Shown: positions 10,981 to 21,078, numbered from the stretch's first letter. The stretch is 64,000 nt of DNA from Phymatolithon calcareum (GCA_977006965.1 OZ345372.1:2578472-2642471); one strand, 5' to 3'. Notes: generated from the sequence alone by a model not told the origin. A program made the numbers and translations.

Positions 10981-11080
10981 ATATGTTGAATGAAGTCTCT
11001 ATAAAGTCCTCCACGGCCCCCAATGTAACCTCTACCTCTCCGTCAAGGTGTCGCGTTTCTGAATCCAATCGTGCGTGAAC

Positions 11081-11585
11081 ATGAGTTTTACGGACGAAAT
11101 CTTCGGCAAGTGCGAAGTCAAGGCAGAACAAACCGAGACCTAGGACAAGTATGAAGTCAAGGCAGAGCAAATCAAGACCGAGGACAAGATCGATTTCGAA
11201 ATGAAGGACAAAGAACCCATCCCGCTCTTAATCGTTTCAAGGAAACGATGATGTACGATGGTGTCTTAAATGTGTTCAAGCAAGAATTTTCGGCCGCAGA
11301 TATCGAAGAGTTCAAGACTATTTTCAACCGCTGGCGTCAAGAAGAGTCCATCCCCAAACCGAATCGCGAAATCAGGCGGGCAGATTACCAAAGGGCTTAC
11401 ATGGTCGTGAAGGGGCAGATGGTGGGCGAGGTTATTCCGCGGGTGACGAAAGAAGACGAACGAAGGGATTTTTCAACGCACTCCGAGTATTTGCATTTTG
11501 TGAATTATTCACGGGAACCCATTCAATAAGAAGTGCTCGGCGATTGGATGTCTCCTTCCGGAAGATTGGAAGAAAGAGGACTGGA
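11081..11585 (+). pseudogene. Lys/Glu-rich gene with internal repeat, broken
   Basis: ATG at 11081 opens a frame with two repeats, KCEVKAEQ and KYEVKAEQ. A TAG lies between them (around 11141-11143), and the frame ends at TGA near 11250. A second frame takes over from about 11225 (NRFKETMMYDGV) and runs from ATG 11248 to TAA 11529, rich in Arg and Glu with RRADYQRAYMVVKGQM. After that TAA the same frame stays open to 11585. So one ORF carries one nonsense codon, one frameshift and possibly a stop near its end. No family recognised. Confidence 0.4.
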
Positions 11586-11681
11586 ATGACTGTTGCCCTT
11601 ATGGGTTACATTGCTTTAGTCGTGGGTGCTTTCTTCGTAGCAATGAAAAGTAAGTACGTTCAAATAAAACTGGTTTTCTGA
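11586..11681 (+). CDS. 31-residue membrane peptide
   Basis: An ATG-initiated mini-ORF with one hydrophobic segment (YIALVVGAFFVA) and a Lys-rich tail. A consensus 5' splice donor (AAAGTAAGT) lies inside it near 11646-11654, so it could instead be the end of an exon. An AATAAA follows at 11663. It starts directly after the preceding broken gene. Confidence 0.3.
   Translation: MTVALMGYIALVVGAFFVAMKSKYVQIKLVF
11663..11668 (+). terminator. Polyadenylation signal (plus)
   Basis: AATAAA at the end of the 11081-11681 coding cluster. Confidence 0.35.
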
Positions 11682-11696
11682 TATTGAAATTTGTCT

Positions 11697-11702
11697 TTTA
11701 TT
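11697..11702 (-). terminator. Polyadenylation signal (minus)
   Basis: AATAAA read on the minus strand, 29 bases from the plus-strand signal. It would suit a convergent minus-strand transcript from the 11828-12480 repeat region. Confidence 0.3.
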
Positions 11703-11827
11703 CTGTTTTTGACTGACCCCTTAGCGAGGGGAAGGGTAACAGTATAGTCTGGCGAACATGCACATCACTTGCGCCCCGGAAGGCATGTGTGCCCCTGTTT
11801 GACAGCCTCCCGGACTTCGGGACTTGC

Positions 11828-12412
11828 ATGACCGCGTGTTCAACGTTTAAGTCCCGTCCGTCCTCTTCGTCCTCAAAGGTACAAGTGTGTGTCGTCCCCG
11901 ACCGTGTGGTCCTTCGAGTCCACGTTTCTGCACAACGGCTTTCTCGCCGCATGACTTCGTGTTCAAAGTTTAAGACCCGCCCATCCTCGCCGTCTTCGAT
12001 AGTACACTTGTGATTTGTCCCGGCCTTTTGGTCCTTCGAGGTCCACGCGTCAGTGCCGTGCCTTCCCCTCCTTGGGGGCCTCACACAGCGCCGTGGCCGT
12101 GCATGACCGCGTGTTCAAAGTGTAATTCCCGCCCGTCCTCGCCGTCCTCGACGGTATACTTGTGATTTCTGCCCGGCTTTTTGGTCTTTCGAGGTCCACG
12201 TCTCAGCGCCGTGCCTTCCCGTCCTTCTGGGACCTCACACGGCGCCGTAGCCGTGCATGACCGCGTGTTCAATTTGTAAGTCCCGCCCGTCCTCGCAGTT
12301 TTCGCAAGTACACTTGTGATTTGTGCCCGGCCTTTTGGTCCTTCGAGGTCCACGTGGCAGCGCCGTTCCTTCTCCTCCTTAGGGGACCTCACACGGCGCC
12401 GTGGCCATGTCA
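11828..12412 (-). repeat. Tandem repeat of about 152 bp, four units, partly open on the minus strand
   Basis: Units begin at about 11828, 11951, 12103 and 12257 (spacings 123, 152, 154). On the minus strand each unit can encode a peptide like YTVEDGEDGRELHFEHAVM, but because the period is not a multiple of three the frame changes from unit to unit. Two minus-strand ORFs (11698-12084 and 12081-12479) overlap at the switch. Either this was a repeat protein now frame-shifted, or it is a non-coding tandem repeat that happens to lack stops. Confidence 0.65.
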
Positions 12413-12527
12413 TACTACGGCGCACAAGCGACAGTTTCTGCCGTCGTCCTTCGAGAATAAATAGAGTCGCCGTCTCCACAAACGAGGCTCATCTATGCCT
12501 CTCAACGTGATCCGCTAAGGTCAAGCT

Positions 12528-13733
12528 TTGACCGTTACCTGTTTCGCAACATGCTGCACGCAACGACATGGTGTGCTGGGTCATCTCGCCGCTCAACGTC
12601 GTCGTGCCATGGACGTCGAGTCCTCGCCGCAGTGGCACCGGCGCGTTACCCGCAAATTGAAAGGCGCCGCACTAGGCTTCGACATCGATTGGCGCGTCCC
12701 GCGCCGCTGGAGCTGGCCCCGTGCTCTGGCGGATAGGGCGACTAAGCTCGGCAGTGGACATCCTGTCCCCGTGGACATTGAGGCCGACGTGGCCCGTTTG
12801 CCAACTGACAGCGAGCTGCGCGGAGCAGAGCGCTTCTACAACCGTTCTAAAGACGAAGCGTGGTGCATCTCCCTTGGGCAATTCGATGTTTGCTGCCTCG
12901 ACGGCCTTCCTCACTTTGCTCTCAATCAGGTGCAAATGCCGTTTCGCAACGTACGCCGTTGGCGTCACCGCCTCCAAGGTCTCTTCCTCGAATGGATGAC
13001 CGAAGCCGACTGTCTCACGGAACGCAGTTTCCGCTCAGGGGACTACGTTCCCGTCCCCGAGGGTTGGCACCGCTTCGAAGTGCCCTACGGGCTTCAGGTG
13101 TACATGCCGACCGTGCTCCGCTGCTGGCGATTGGAGATGGCGAAGGCGCCTTACCGCGAGCGAAAGACGGCCTGGCGTCGCGGCCCTATTGCCCATTGCC
13201 TTTGGGCGGCTTTCTTTGCACAGTGGGTACGCAACGTAGCACATGCGATCAAAACGGAGGCCCACTTTCTTGGCCCGAACGACCGACTCTGGTGGCTTCC
13301 CCCCGCTTTGGTGACTGCCATGCGACGTATTGGCTGTGATTCCCTTCTTGACGGTGACGTGCAGTTCGGCCGCCGACTTGAGGCCCTGCTCGCTGCCATC
13401 GAGACCATCCACTGGTCGAAGGTGGACCCGGTCAGAACCATTTAGCTCTGACGCAACTATATAGGCGCTCCCATGTACCGCATCGAGGATTTTGTCCCCT
13501 GGGACGCCCGCTCATGGACCCCCGCTGTGCCTGCCGACATGCTCGGAGGTGGCTCCGCAGCCTTGCGCGGGGCGATTTACACCGGCGCTCGCAACGCCTT
13601 TCGCGACGAACGTTCCGGCCACGTCACACGCCCTCTGTTCTGGGAGGGACATTGCTTTGATGACCTTCGAATCTTGGCCAAGGCCGACCGCATGGCCGCA
13701 GAGGCCGCTTCCAAAGAAGGGGAGGATATGTGA
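12528..13733 (+). pseudogene. GC-rich unknown protein family, paralogue P2 (about 400 codons, two stops)
   Basis: One frame runs from ATG 12528 to TGA 13733, interrupted only by TAG 13443-13445 and TGA 13449-13451. P1 has Trp and Leu at those codons, so both are point mutations. The first 155 residues are absent from P1 and include RRVTRKLKGAALGFDIDWRV and LGQFDVCCLDGLPHF. The rest aligns with P1 without gaps to about residue 375. The C-terminal tail (ILAKADRMAAEAASKEGEDM) is helical and charged. High GC contrasts with AT-rich flanks, hinting at transfer or a distinct mobile origin. No domain recognised. Confidence 0.6.
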
Positions 13734-13805
13734 GGGCGCTCTTCCAGCTTTAATGTACTTATTGTTCCGGTGTGAAGACAATTTAGGAGCAAACAGTCTC
13801 TGCTC

Positions 13806-14168
13806 GTGAAAAGACACTTCCGATCTCAGCGCCTCTCCAACAGGCCGACAAAAAGGATCATATTTGAGGGCGCTGTTCAGGCTTGGTTCGCACTTGATTT
13901 ACTGTCCAAAAACGTTGAAGTTCATCGCCAAGTAGACGGTCACCCACTACATCTATGCTCGCTTGGAACTCAATACATTGTGTCAGACACTCGGATTTTT
14001 CGCGACAAGCACTTTGAGTGTAGGGTGGTAAAAATTCAGCAGAAAGAGTTCATTCAACTCACAATTGAAGAGAAGACATCGGTTCTTCGCTTGCATACGA
14101 GAGACTTGTCCAAAAATAGAAACTGGACGAATGACACGTTTGTTATTGCCATGACGTTATACGTGTAA
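13806..14168 (+). CDS. Hypothetical protein, 120 residues
   Basis: ATG-initiated ORF about 70 bases downstream of P2 on the same strand. The start is basic (KRHFRSQRLSNRPTKR). The remainder is a balanced alpha/beta composition with IFEGAVQAWFALDLL and TSVLRLHTRDLSKNRNW. The lack of low complexity and the position favour a real or recently real gene. No family recognised. Confidence 0.35.
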   Translation: MKRHFRSQRLSNRPTKRIIFEGAVQAWFALDLLSKNVEVHRQVDGHPLHLCSLGTQYIVSDTRIFRDKHFECRVVKIQQKEFIQLTIEEKTSVLRLHTRDLSKNRNWTNDTFVIAMTLYV

Positions 14169-14350
14169 AATGCATATGTTGGATGTGATCAGCGACGGTT
14201 TGTGACGTGTGTAGGACGATTTAGGGTTCGCGGATGACTTGACACGTGGTGGAACTCATGTAGGGTTGCCGGACGGGTTTACCTACGTATATTCTATTTT
14301 CGGATGGGGGATTGGCGCCATTTAGAAAATTTTACTGAACATAAGCATGA

Positions 14351-14485
14351 GTGGGGGGACTGGCTCCACGTGTTTGGGCTCTGTGGAAGACCCTTCCGAA
14401 TTTCATTGTCTTTTCATGTATGGTCATGGCGCCTGTCCCCCAAAGTTGTGTTTTAATATTAATCTGCGGAGCCAGTCCCCCCCAC
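14351..14485. repeat. Inverted repeat with GGGACTGGCTCC arms
   Basis: GTGGGGGGACTGGCTCCAC at 14351-14369 pairs with GCGGAGCCAGTCCCCCCC at 14466-14483. The same GGGGACTGGCTC core occurs again at 16504. Foldback or MITE-like. Confidence 0.6.
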
Positions 14486-14617
14486 TCGGCGCCAGTCCCG
14501 CCAAAGAGTGACACTAATTTTAATTTACCAAGGCTCCTCCTCTCGCACGATAGCAATCGTATTTTGTATTTGATTTTGGGCAGGGCGCGCAAAATGTGGT
14601 GCAAAATTTCCCGGCAA

Positions 14618-14695
14618 CGCAGATTTAAGCACTTGGTACCGTTGGACGCGTCTTCAGTAGCGCTTTCGAACGGTACCGAGCGTGCAAGTCTGCGC
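14618..14695. repeat. Imperfect hairpin, GGTACC family (1)
   Basis: The left arm runs ACGCAGATTTAAGCACTTGG then TACCGTT. The right arm contains AACGGTACCGAGCGTGCAAG then TCTGCG. The arms are related to the hairpin at 14859. Confidence 0.5.
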
Positions 14696-14858
14696 GAAGG
14701 AGAGGTTGGTGCGCCAAGCTCGCCCGTTTATCCAAATTTTCAAAAAAATGGGATTCTAAATTTATTGCAAAGAAATGGAACTCCAATTTTGGCCTTCTAA
14801 TTTTTAATCGTATTTTGTAATTATTTCTGGACCCATTTTCCGGTGTCTGGAGCACCAT

Positions 14859-14957
14859 GTTCCCGTTAACGCACATTTTCACAGTTGATACCGATCGTCT
14901 CGTGACGATAAGATCTTTGCAGCGGTACAATGTGCGTAAGTCTGCGTTAACGGGAAC
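14859..14957. repeat. Imperfect hairpin, GGTACC family (2)
   Basis: GTTCCCGTTAACGCACAT at the left pairs with AATGTGCGTAAG...CTGCGTTAACGGGAAC at the right, with a 10-base extra block in the right arm. The CGCAGACTTACGCAC word is shared with the hairpin at 14618. Confidence 0.6.
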
Positions 14958-15059
14958 TTGGTTCTCCAATATCGGTGCGCTCCTTGGAAAAAATTAGAAA
15001 ATTTTTAACGTCTTCTATTCGCTTTAGTTTTCATATGAGTCTCAAAGTAGAATCTTAAT

Positions 15060-15420
15060 ACCAATAGATTGGCTGAAAGCAGTCGAGCAGCACCAATGAT
15101 ATCTTTCCATAAGGATTCGGAGACGAAATGTAATTGGTGTCCATTTGTCAGTATCTGTTGTCATTGGTTGGGGGATTGACAAGTGGAATCTTCATGCTTT
15201 TCATTGGCACTCGAAACACGGACAAGACACGTGAAAGTATTTGCAAGAGGATGATCTATCCAATGAATCCTCGCCACTAATGTTGGGGACATGTATATAT
15301 CCAATCAACGTAGAACATGAGTCGTGGAAGTTTCGGGGGACTGTAAACACGTAACTCAATGACGCAAGAAGTGCTCGTGATGAGGATCAAATTTGCATTG
15401 ACCAATGGAATTCGTGGAAA
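15060..15420. promoter_or_regulatory. Cluster of CCAAT/ATTGG boxes
   Basis: About ten CCAAT or ATTGG pentamers occur in 360 bases (for example ACCAATAGATTGGCTG, CATTGGTTGGGG, TCCAATGAATCC). This is dense for chance. Possible promoter or enhancer, or a decayed hairpin repeat similar to the one at 8626. Confidence 0.3.
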
Positions 15421-15685
15421 TGAATTCTGGTGGTGGAGCTTTGAGCTACTGCTGATTGTGGGGTGAAAAGTGTGGATAGTTGTATTTAGTGAGTAACAGT
15501 GCTAGGGCTGGTCCTGTTCTCGGGGTGAGCTTGCTTTCTTTATCAAGACAGGGTGGCTGGTGCTACTTATATTGACTACGATAGCAAACGATCTAACCCT
15601 AAGGTAAAATGAAATTACGGAAATCACAACAACGCGAATGTCTAAGAATTTCTGAAATAAAAGGAACCCCTCTTGCTTCGGTTAT

Positions 15686-15775
15686 CAGCGCGTTGTTGAG
15701 TGGTTTTCCTTACACTGAGAACTGGATGATGGCACATATGATCAATCGCCGGTTCGAATCCCACTTGGCTCGGCC
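15686..15775 (+). other. tRNA-like pol III element (A box and B box)
   Basis: TTGTTGAGTGG (15693-15703) differs from the A-box consensus at one position, and GGTTCGAATCC (15751-15761) is a perfect B box, 58 bases apart. The T-stem pairs at only 3 of 5 positions and the acceptor ends do not pair, so it is not a working tRNA gene. A tRNA-derived SINE head or a decayed tRNA is possible. Confidence 0.3.
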
Positions 15776-16510
15776 AAATGTCACGGTTAAGCGGATCAGG
15801 CGCTAGGGAAAATAGCTCCGTGCACCAATCAACTCAAGCATCCTCATCTGACCTCCGGCAGGAGTATTGAGGGCGGTCTTAATTGATCAGCAGGTGTGTC
15901 CAGGTAATGCTGTAATCACCCGGTGATGATTCTTGAGGTGTAATGTAATCCTGAGAGCGGGAACGCTGTATATGGCGCGGGCCGTGACGTGCCTTAAGCA
16001 TAAAAACAACATAATTTTTCGCGCTTATTTTGGGATGCCGCCGAGCTCCATCAGCGTGACACAGGTGCCGGCGGTATGTAAGGACGACGGAAAGAGGACA
16101 GGGAGCCGAAGACGAACCGGGGAGAAGCAGATAGAAGGAACAATAACCAATAAACCTTTTATATGACAATGACAATTGCCTTATACAAACTGTAAACGGA
16201 GCCGAAATCATGCCATCTTGTTCACCGACGACAACCAACAAAAGACGCAGCGATGACTCAGCTGGAGCGGGAAATCTTGCGCTCCACACTGATAAACCTC
16301 AAAATGCAGAGTAACACACTGTTCCCATCAGTTCGAGTAAATGTTTAAATTCTTTGACGGAAACGAGGAAAAACATGCAGTGAGATATTAGGAAGCATTT
16401 CGGACCAAGCAAAGAAACTCAACGTCTTAATTCTTCTTAAAGTCTCCTATAGAGTTTCCGCTGACTCGTATCCCGCCGGATAACAAATTGAAACTGAAAA
16501 AAAGGGGACT

Positions 16511-16619
16511 GGCTCATATCCCGCCAGTTTTTTGATTATTCTGAGAGACTCTGCGAAAATGGTATCATTTTTCGAGCCAATGTTGAAATTAACATATTTT
16601 TTGTGGCGGGATACAAGCC
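16511..16619. repeat. Inverted repeat, ATCCCGCCA arms
   Basis: GGCTCATATCCCGCCA at 16511-16526 pairs with TGGCGGGATACAAGCC at 16604-16619 (14 of 16). A third partial copy lies near 16467. It is preceded by GGGGACTGG as in the 14351 repeat. Confidence 0.55.
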
Positions 16620-16808
16620 ACCTTCCACTTTACCGTCTGTACGAGACTTTCTCAGATAGCCCATTTTATGACTTTTTCAAGATTCTAAGTTTTCATAAAA
16701 TTCCGGTTGCATCCAAGTCTCCGAGCACTCGAGTCTACTTTTTAGATACTTTTTCGACGGTCGGTCCCATGTGGCCCTTTTTTCCCTAACACGAACGTCC
16801 ATGAGAGT

Positions 16809-16851
16809 GGTATCATTCGAAAGCTCCTTCCAAGTGCTTTCCAGTGGTACC
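16809..16851. repeat. Imperfect hairpin, GGTACC family (3)
   Basis: GGTATCATTCGAAAGC at 16809 pairs with GCTTTCCAGTGGTACC ending 16851. The TTCGAAAGC word links it to the right arm of the hairpin at 14618. Confidence 0.45.
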
Positions 16852-16914
16852 GGGCGCGTTACTGTGCGCGAAAAGGAACATGATGTTCCATCGTCACGAA
16901 TAACATGCGAAAAA

Positions 16915-18935
16915 AGAATTAAAAATCTATAATATGTATTATAATTCTACGACTACTTATTTTTTAATAATGTTTTCGAAGGATTTTCGCAAAGGTGGCG
17001 CACTATTTTCCAAAGCGCGCACTCTTAGCACTAAGACACCACGTTTGTCAGCGTTCGATAACGTGGGGAACGGCGTGCAATTCATAATAGTGCGCAAAAG
17101 AATAGATGGTGCGCCATCGCCGAATAAGAAATATACATACTTTCCAAATGGCCAATGAAAAAGAGCTTTAGGATTCTATTACCAATTGTTATGTTTCTCT
17201 GTGTATGGTCACCAATTACAAGTACTCTGCTTGAGATATCACGAATTTGAAGTACCATCATGGTGTAAGTGATTTCTAGTTGGCTAGCACCGTTTCCAGC
17301 ACAGGCATCAGTGACTGTGGTTGGTTTGGACCATTTCCAGCACATGGAAGTTATTTTGATTGACTAGCACAATTTCCAGAACAGCGAAGCTGTGCTCGAA
17401 ATTGTGAATATAGAATGGGGATTAAAAATTGGTGGTGTATCATACGCCACTGAGACAAAAAATGTCCGTGCACATTTCGTGGCTAGTGTTGGACAGTGTG
17501 GAACAATAATGAGTTTCTCTTCGCTACTTTTCTGTAACTCACATGTTTGAGTGAATGACGCGTCCGTATTGTCAGCCAAGGAACGCGTAGAGTGGATGGA
17601 GGACGAGGCTATTCCCTTGATACCCGGTTGTAAAATGGTGGCCTTCTATTTGCTAAACGGTGAGCCCGGGATTGAGATATATGTGCCAACGGAATTTGCG
17701 TGCAGCAACACATGGATATCATTGATACTATAATTGTGACATATAAATTTAACCAATTGAACTTCCGGCCATGTGTAATTACATTGTGGTATGGAAGGGG
17801 GAGCTTTTCGAGCGAGATGTTGATGTGAACGTTACGGAATTCTATTGGCTGCATCTTAATTCGTGCATTGCACAATGCACATGAATCCGAGATTGATCTT
17901 GGCACCTACTGCGTTCGGATGTACCAGTGTTTCCGATTTCTTTGTTCGATGTTGCAAAGTGCCGACGAAGGACATGTCAGCTTGGAACATGGGATAGTCG
18001 ATTGTCGTTTAGATGTGTAGAAGTTTGAAGTGATGAATGTTGATTAGAAGTTGTGGTGTAGAAGAGATTGAGATAAAGAATATGTTTAATGTCATCAGAA
18101 AAGCTTCTCGAGAACATAAAAAGACTGTTACATTTCGAAGAAAAGTATGTAGGAATCGTAGAGTAAACGTCGAGTTCCCCTGCGCGGAGAGGATCGAATC
18201 CGAAATCAGCACCACCATGCTGGAGGAAGACATTGCGTTGCTGTGTTCTCACGGCATTCACCCTTGACCAGTGATGGCGTCCTTTATTTGTGCGAAAGAA
18301 GAGTGCCGCGCAGAGGTCATGGCGATTCGTAAGACATTTTTTGATCATCTGAAAAGAAGTGCTCTCTCCTTCTTTGAAGGCGAAGCGCCGAAATTGTGGC
18401 GTGCCGCCGATGGTGCACCGCGTCGTTTCCGAAGAGCCACCCGCTTCGGGAAAAGTATCGCACTGGAGGCGTACGGCATGGACAACTTCCGCCGATCGAT
18501 GGTCTTCTTGTTGTGAAAGGCAAGTAGTGCTCGGAGTGCGACAGCACTTTGCGTCTTCACAGCAGTCTGGTGCACAAGACAAGTATTTCGCGAAAGACAG
18601 TTCGATATCTGAAAACGTCGTTGTGCCAAAGTTTGTCGAGCAAAAAATCTTCGAAAAAGCTTTTCCTCATGGAAGATGCGGAGGCTGGCATCGATTGCCG
18701 CCGTGATGGTGATCCTGACATCACCGCTGCGCTTGCCAGATACGACCCTGGAAAAGTATCGCCAACGTATATTCGGGCGGCAAGTGATCGCTAAAAGAGC
18801 GGCTTTGTTAGCCTCGCCAAGGGCCAAGAGCGCCTTGACGCCGTCTGCCTCTCTCTCGGCGATCCATGGAGTGTTATTCGGCTAGGGGAAGCTGGTCTCG
18901 AGTCTGCTCTTGTGTCGTCGCAAACGGTTCATCAT
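16915..18935 (+). repeat. Dispersed duplication, copy B
   Basis: Second copy of the segment at 4185-6895, same orientation, lacking about 660 bp found in copy A. Homology fades near 18935 within the coding relic. Beyond that point (to 19323) a different ORF segment follows. Confidence 0.75.
18037..18925 (+). pseudogene. Copy B of the Cys-containing transposon-type protein, broken
   Basis: The frame starting at ATG 18079 (MFNVIRKASREHKK) runs to TGA 18265-18267. Copy A has TGC (Cys) at that codon, so the first putative zinc ligand is lost. The same frame continues as ASFICAKEECRAE through 18516. Later pieces lie in other frames, for example SISENVVVPKFVEQKIFEKA near 18598-18660 and DPDITAALARYDPGK near 18712. 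So there is at least one nonsense codon and several frameshifts. Compared with copy A (6045-7476) the last 190 residues are missing. Confidence 0.5.
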
Positions 18936-19323
18936 TTGCCGATTTAGTCGGCGCATTACGCATATCAGAAAATCACTCACAGTCACTGCAGCCACGAAGC
19001 GCGCGCAATCCCCCCCGAAGCAGTACTGTCCGCGAAATATCTCTGTCGACCGTTATGCAACATGGTACGTCAATGTGTTGAACAGTGTTTCTCCTCCGTT
19101 GCGCGCTGCTCTCGAGCGTGCAGACGGCCGCGTCTGCATTTTAATTCTTGAGCTCGCAACGCTCTCGCTGTATTTCTTGACATCGTTGCGCTTCGTGAGT
19201 CTTCTCTCCAATTCGCCCCTGTCGTGGGCTGACGCTGCCTCTTTCACATTGCGGAACTCGTTGCAGATCCATACTCCGACGTTCGTGACGAATCCTGTAA
19301 GCGGCTACATGACCGTGCTCTGA
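18926..19323 (+). pseudogene. ORF fragment joined to the end of copy B
   Basis: An open frame to TGA 19323 reads RNISVDRYATWYVNVLNSVS and DGRVCILILELATLSLYFL, a plausible globular segment unrelated to copy A at this point. It may be the 3' part of another gene brought next to copy B by rearrangement. Unrecognised. Confidence 0.25.
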
Positions 19324-19654
19324 ACGATGCGTACGGTGCAGAAGCCGCTGAGAATGGTCGCCGTCTGTTGGTTTAGCACATATTGCACATGCCTTTGGCC
19401 GTATCCATTGCGAGGCACAGATATCGGAATACGAAATGGGTGCAGCAGAGGACGACTGGGTTCTCGTAGCCTTTCTATACAAAGTTTGGACTCCAAGCGC
19501 GATTGGCGAGACTTAATTCATGCACACTCTCGCGGGCTTCTTACATGCGGGGCTGGTTGTGCAAAGTTTAATAAACGTAATTGGAGAAGCTCTCTTCGCC
19601 CGACGACGCATCCGAATTATCTCCCTCTCACTTGCGCTTTAGCAGCGCGCGGCG

Positions 19655-21030
19655 CTATGTCAAACGATATCCGTCTTCGTCGTCCATACGGTCTAAGAAT
19701 GCGTCGACCATTAGCTTCAAGTCCAAAAACGGTAGAGAAAGTCTCCCGTAGTCGTGCATAATTAGCGCGAAATACATAACTTCAACCAAAATAGAAGAAT
19801 TCTCCGGGTAGACGCCTTCGTCACTGTTTTCATGTCTGCGCAACGTGCGAAGGAAACTATGCAAGGATCCATCGATTTTTGTAGCGTTTACAGCGTCAAC
19901 GCATGCCGCCACAACGTCTACCCCACTCATCACTAGAAAAAACGTGACGAACGTACTTAGTTTACCACCGTCCTCATCTTCGTACGCTGAAAATTCCAGA
20001 AGCTCACTCAGCTCCGACTGCAACCCCTCTTTCCTCAGTTCAACTTTCTTGTACTATAGCTTGCCACGAGTTTCGATGAAAGCACCAATGCTAGGATTGA
20101 GATACACTACAGACGCCTGAATGTCTGCGTCTTCGTTCTCAGGGCTGTATCCAATGCCGCATGGACGTGTTCTAGCTGTTCCTTCCACTCCTTGCCCATG
20201 TCGCTAAACGCCTCACTAAGTTGCAAAATGTTGTCCTGCGCATCATATTGAGCCAGAAGAGAAACAAATGTCTCCAGAAATACCGTGGAACCATGTCGAA
20301 TGAGGCCTAGTTCAACATCTACCGGCTTTCCCGGGCACGCACTCACTGCCACTTTGTAAAACTTTTTATGGTTGTTTTTATTTCGCCACCAATAGACCTT
20401 TTGAGTCTCTACATCTTTTTTCATGACGTGAAAAAACGAATTGTAAACCGCAAAAAGAATATTGTCAAATACAGTTCCTCTTCAGGCAGAAAAAATACCT
20501 CTCAGTGTATGCGTGACCGCGCCGACAGCGTTCTGCAATTTCCCAATACGCTCTTTGGAGAGAGGACCCTTGCGACTGGGGTATTCTGTACGATTTGCGC
20601 CATACGGGTAGAAGGTACTGAGAATGGAATGTAGGCAGGTCTGAAAACAGACCTCCTAAAGCTACTTGTGCAGTTTTTGGGCCAATGTTCGCGCCGCTCG
20701 ATTTTGCTCGTCTCTTCCATTTTCGAGTGCGTTCGATTTTGCATATGTGATGGTGCTCATAGCATACAAAGAAGCCAATGCCTTCGGAACGTTGTATTCC
20801 AAAACATTTTCTTGTATATTTATCCGAACTCTATCATCAACATTGTCCCAAACTTGACGTCGAACAGCGAGCACAAAATTCTCACCGCTCTTCAACCATG
20901 AAATCTGAAGTTCTCCCAGAGCAAGGGAAGATATCTTTATGCTCTCTGTTTCCTCGTCGGTCGCACCGGCTCCAAGTTGAGAATGTTGGTCACTATATTT
21001 CTTGTGATAATCAAAAGTTTTTCTGCAACT
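19655..21030 (-). pseudogene. Unknown minus-strand gene, probably with an intron, damaged
   Basis: Reading minus from 21030, a good acceptor (TGTATTTTCAG) precedes an open stretch to 20662 containing RRQVWDNVDDRVRINIQENV. A second block, 20424-20107, reads ETFVSLLAQYDAQDNILQLS. A third, 20130-19655, reads MSGVDVVAACVDAVNATK and is in a different frame, with one TAG near 20055. The gap between the first two blocks holds a GTAGCT donor-like site and a pyrimidine-rich tract, so it may be an intron. The frame switch near 20120 may be a frameshift or a missed intron. All blocks look like one acidic, helical protein. No family recognised. Confidence 0.4.
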
Positions 21031-21078
21031 GAAAATACATTTTGGAGCCTGAAAATATTTTGGAACATTTAGTATTAC

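Noticed and set aside
15686-15775. Functional tRNA gene
   Set aside because: A and B boxes are present but the acceptor stem does not pair and the T stem has two mismatches; kept only as a tRNA-like element.
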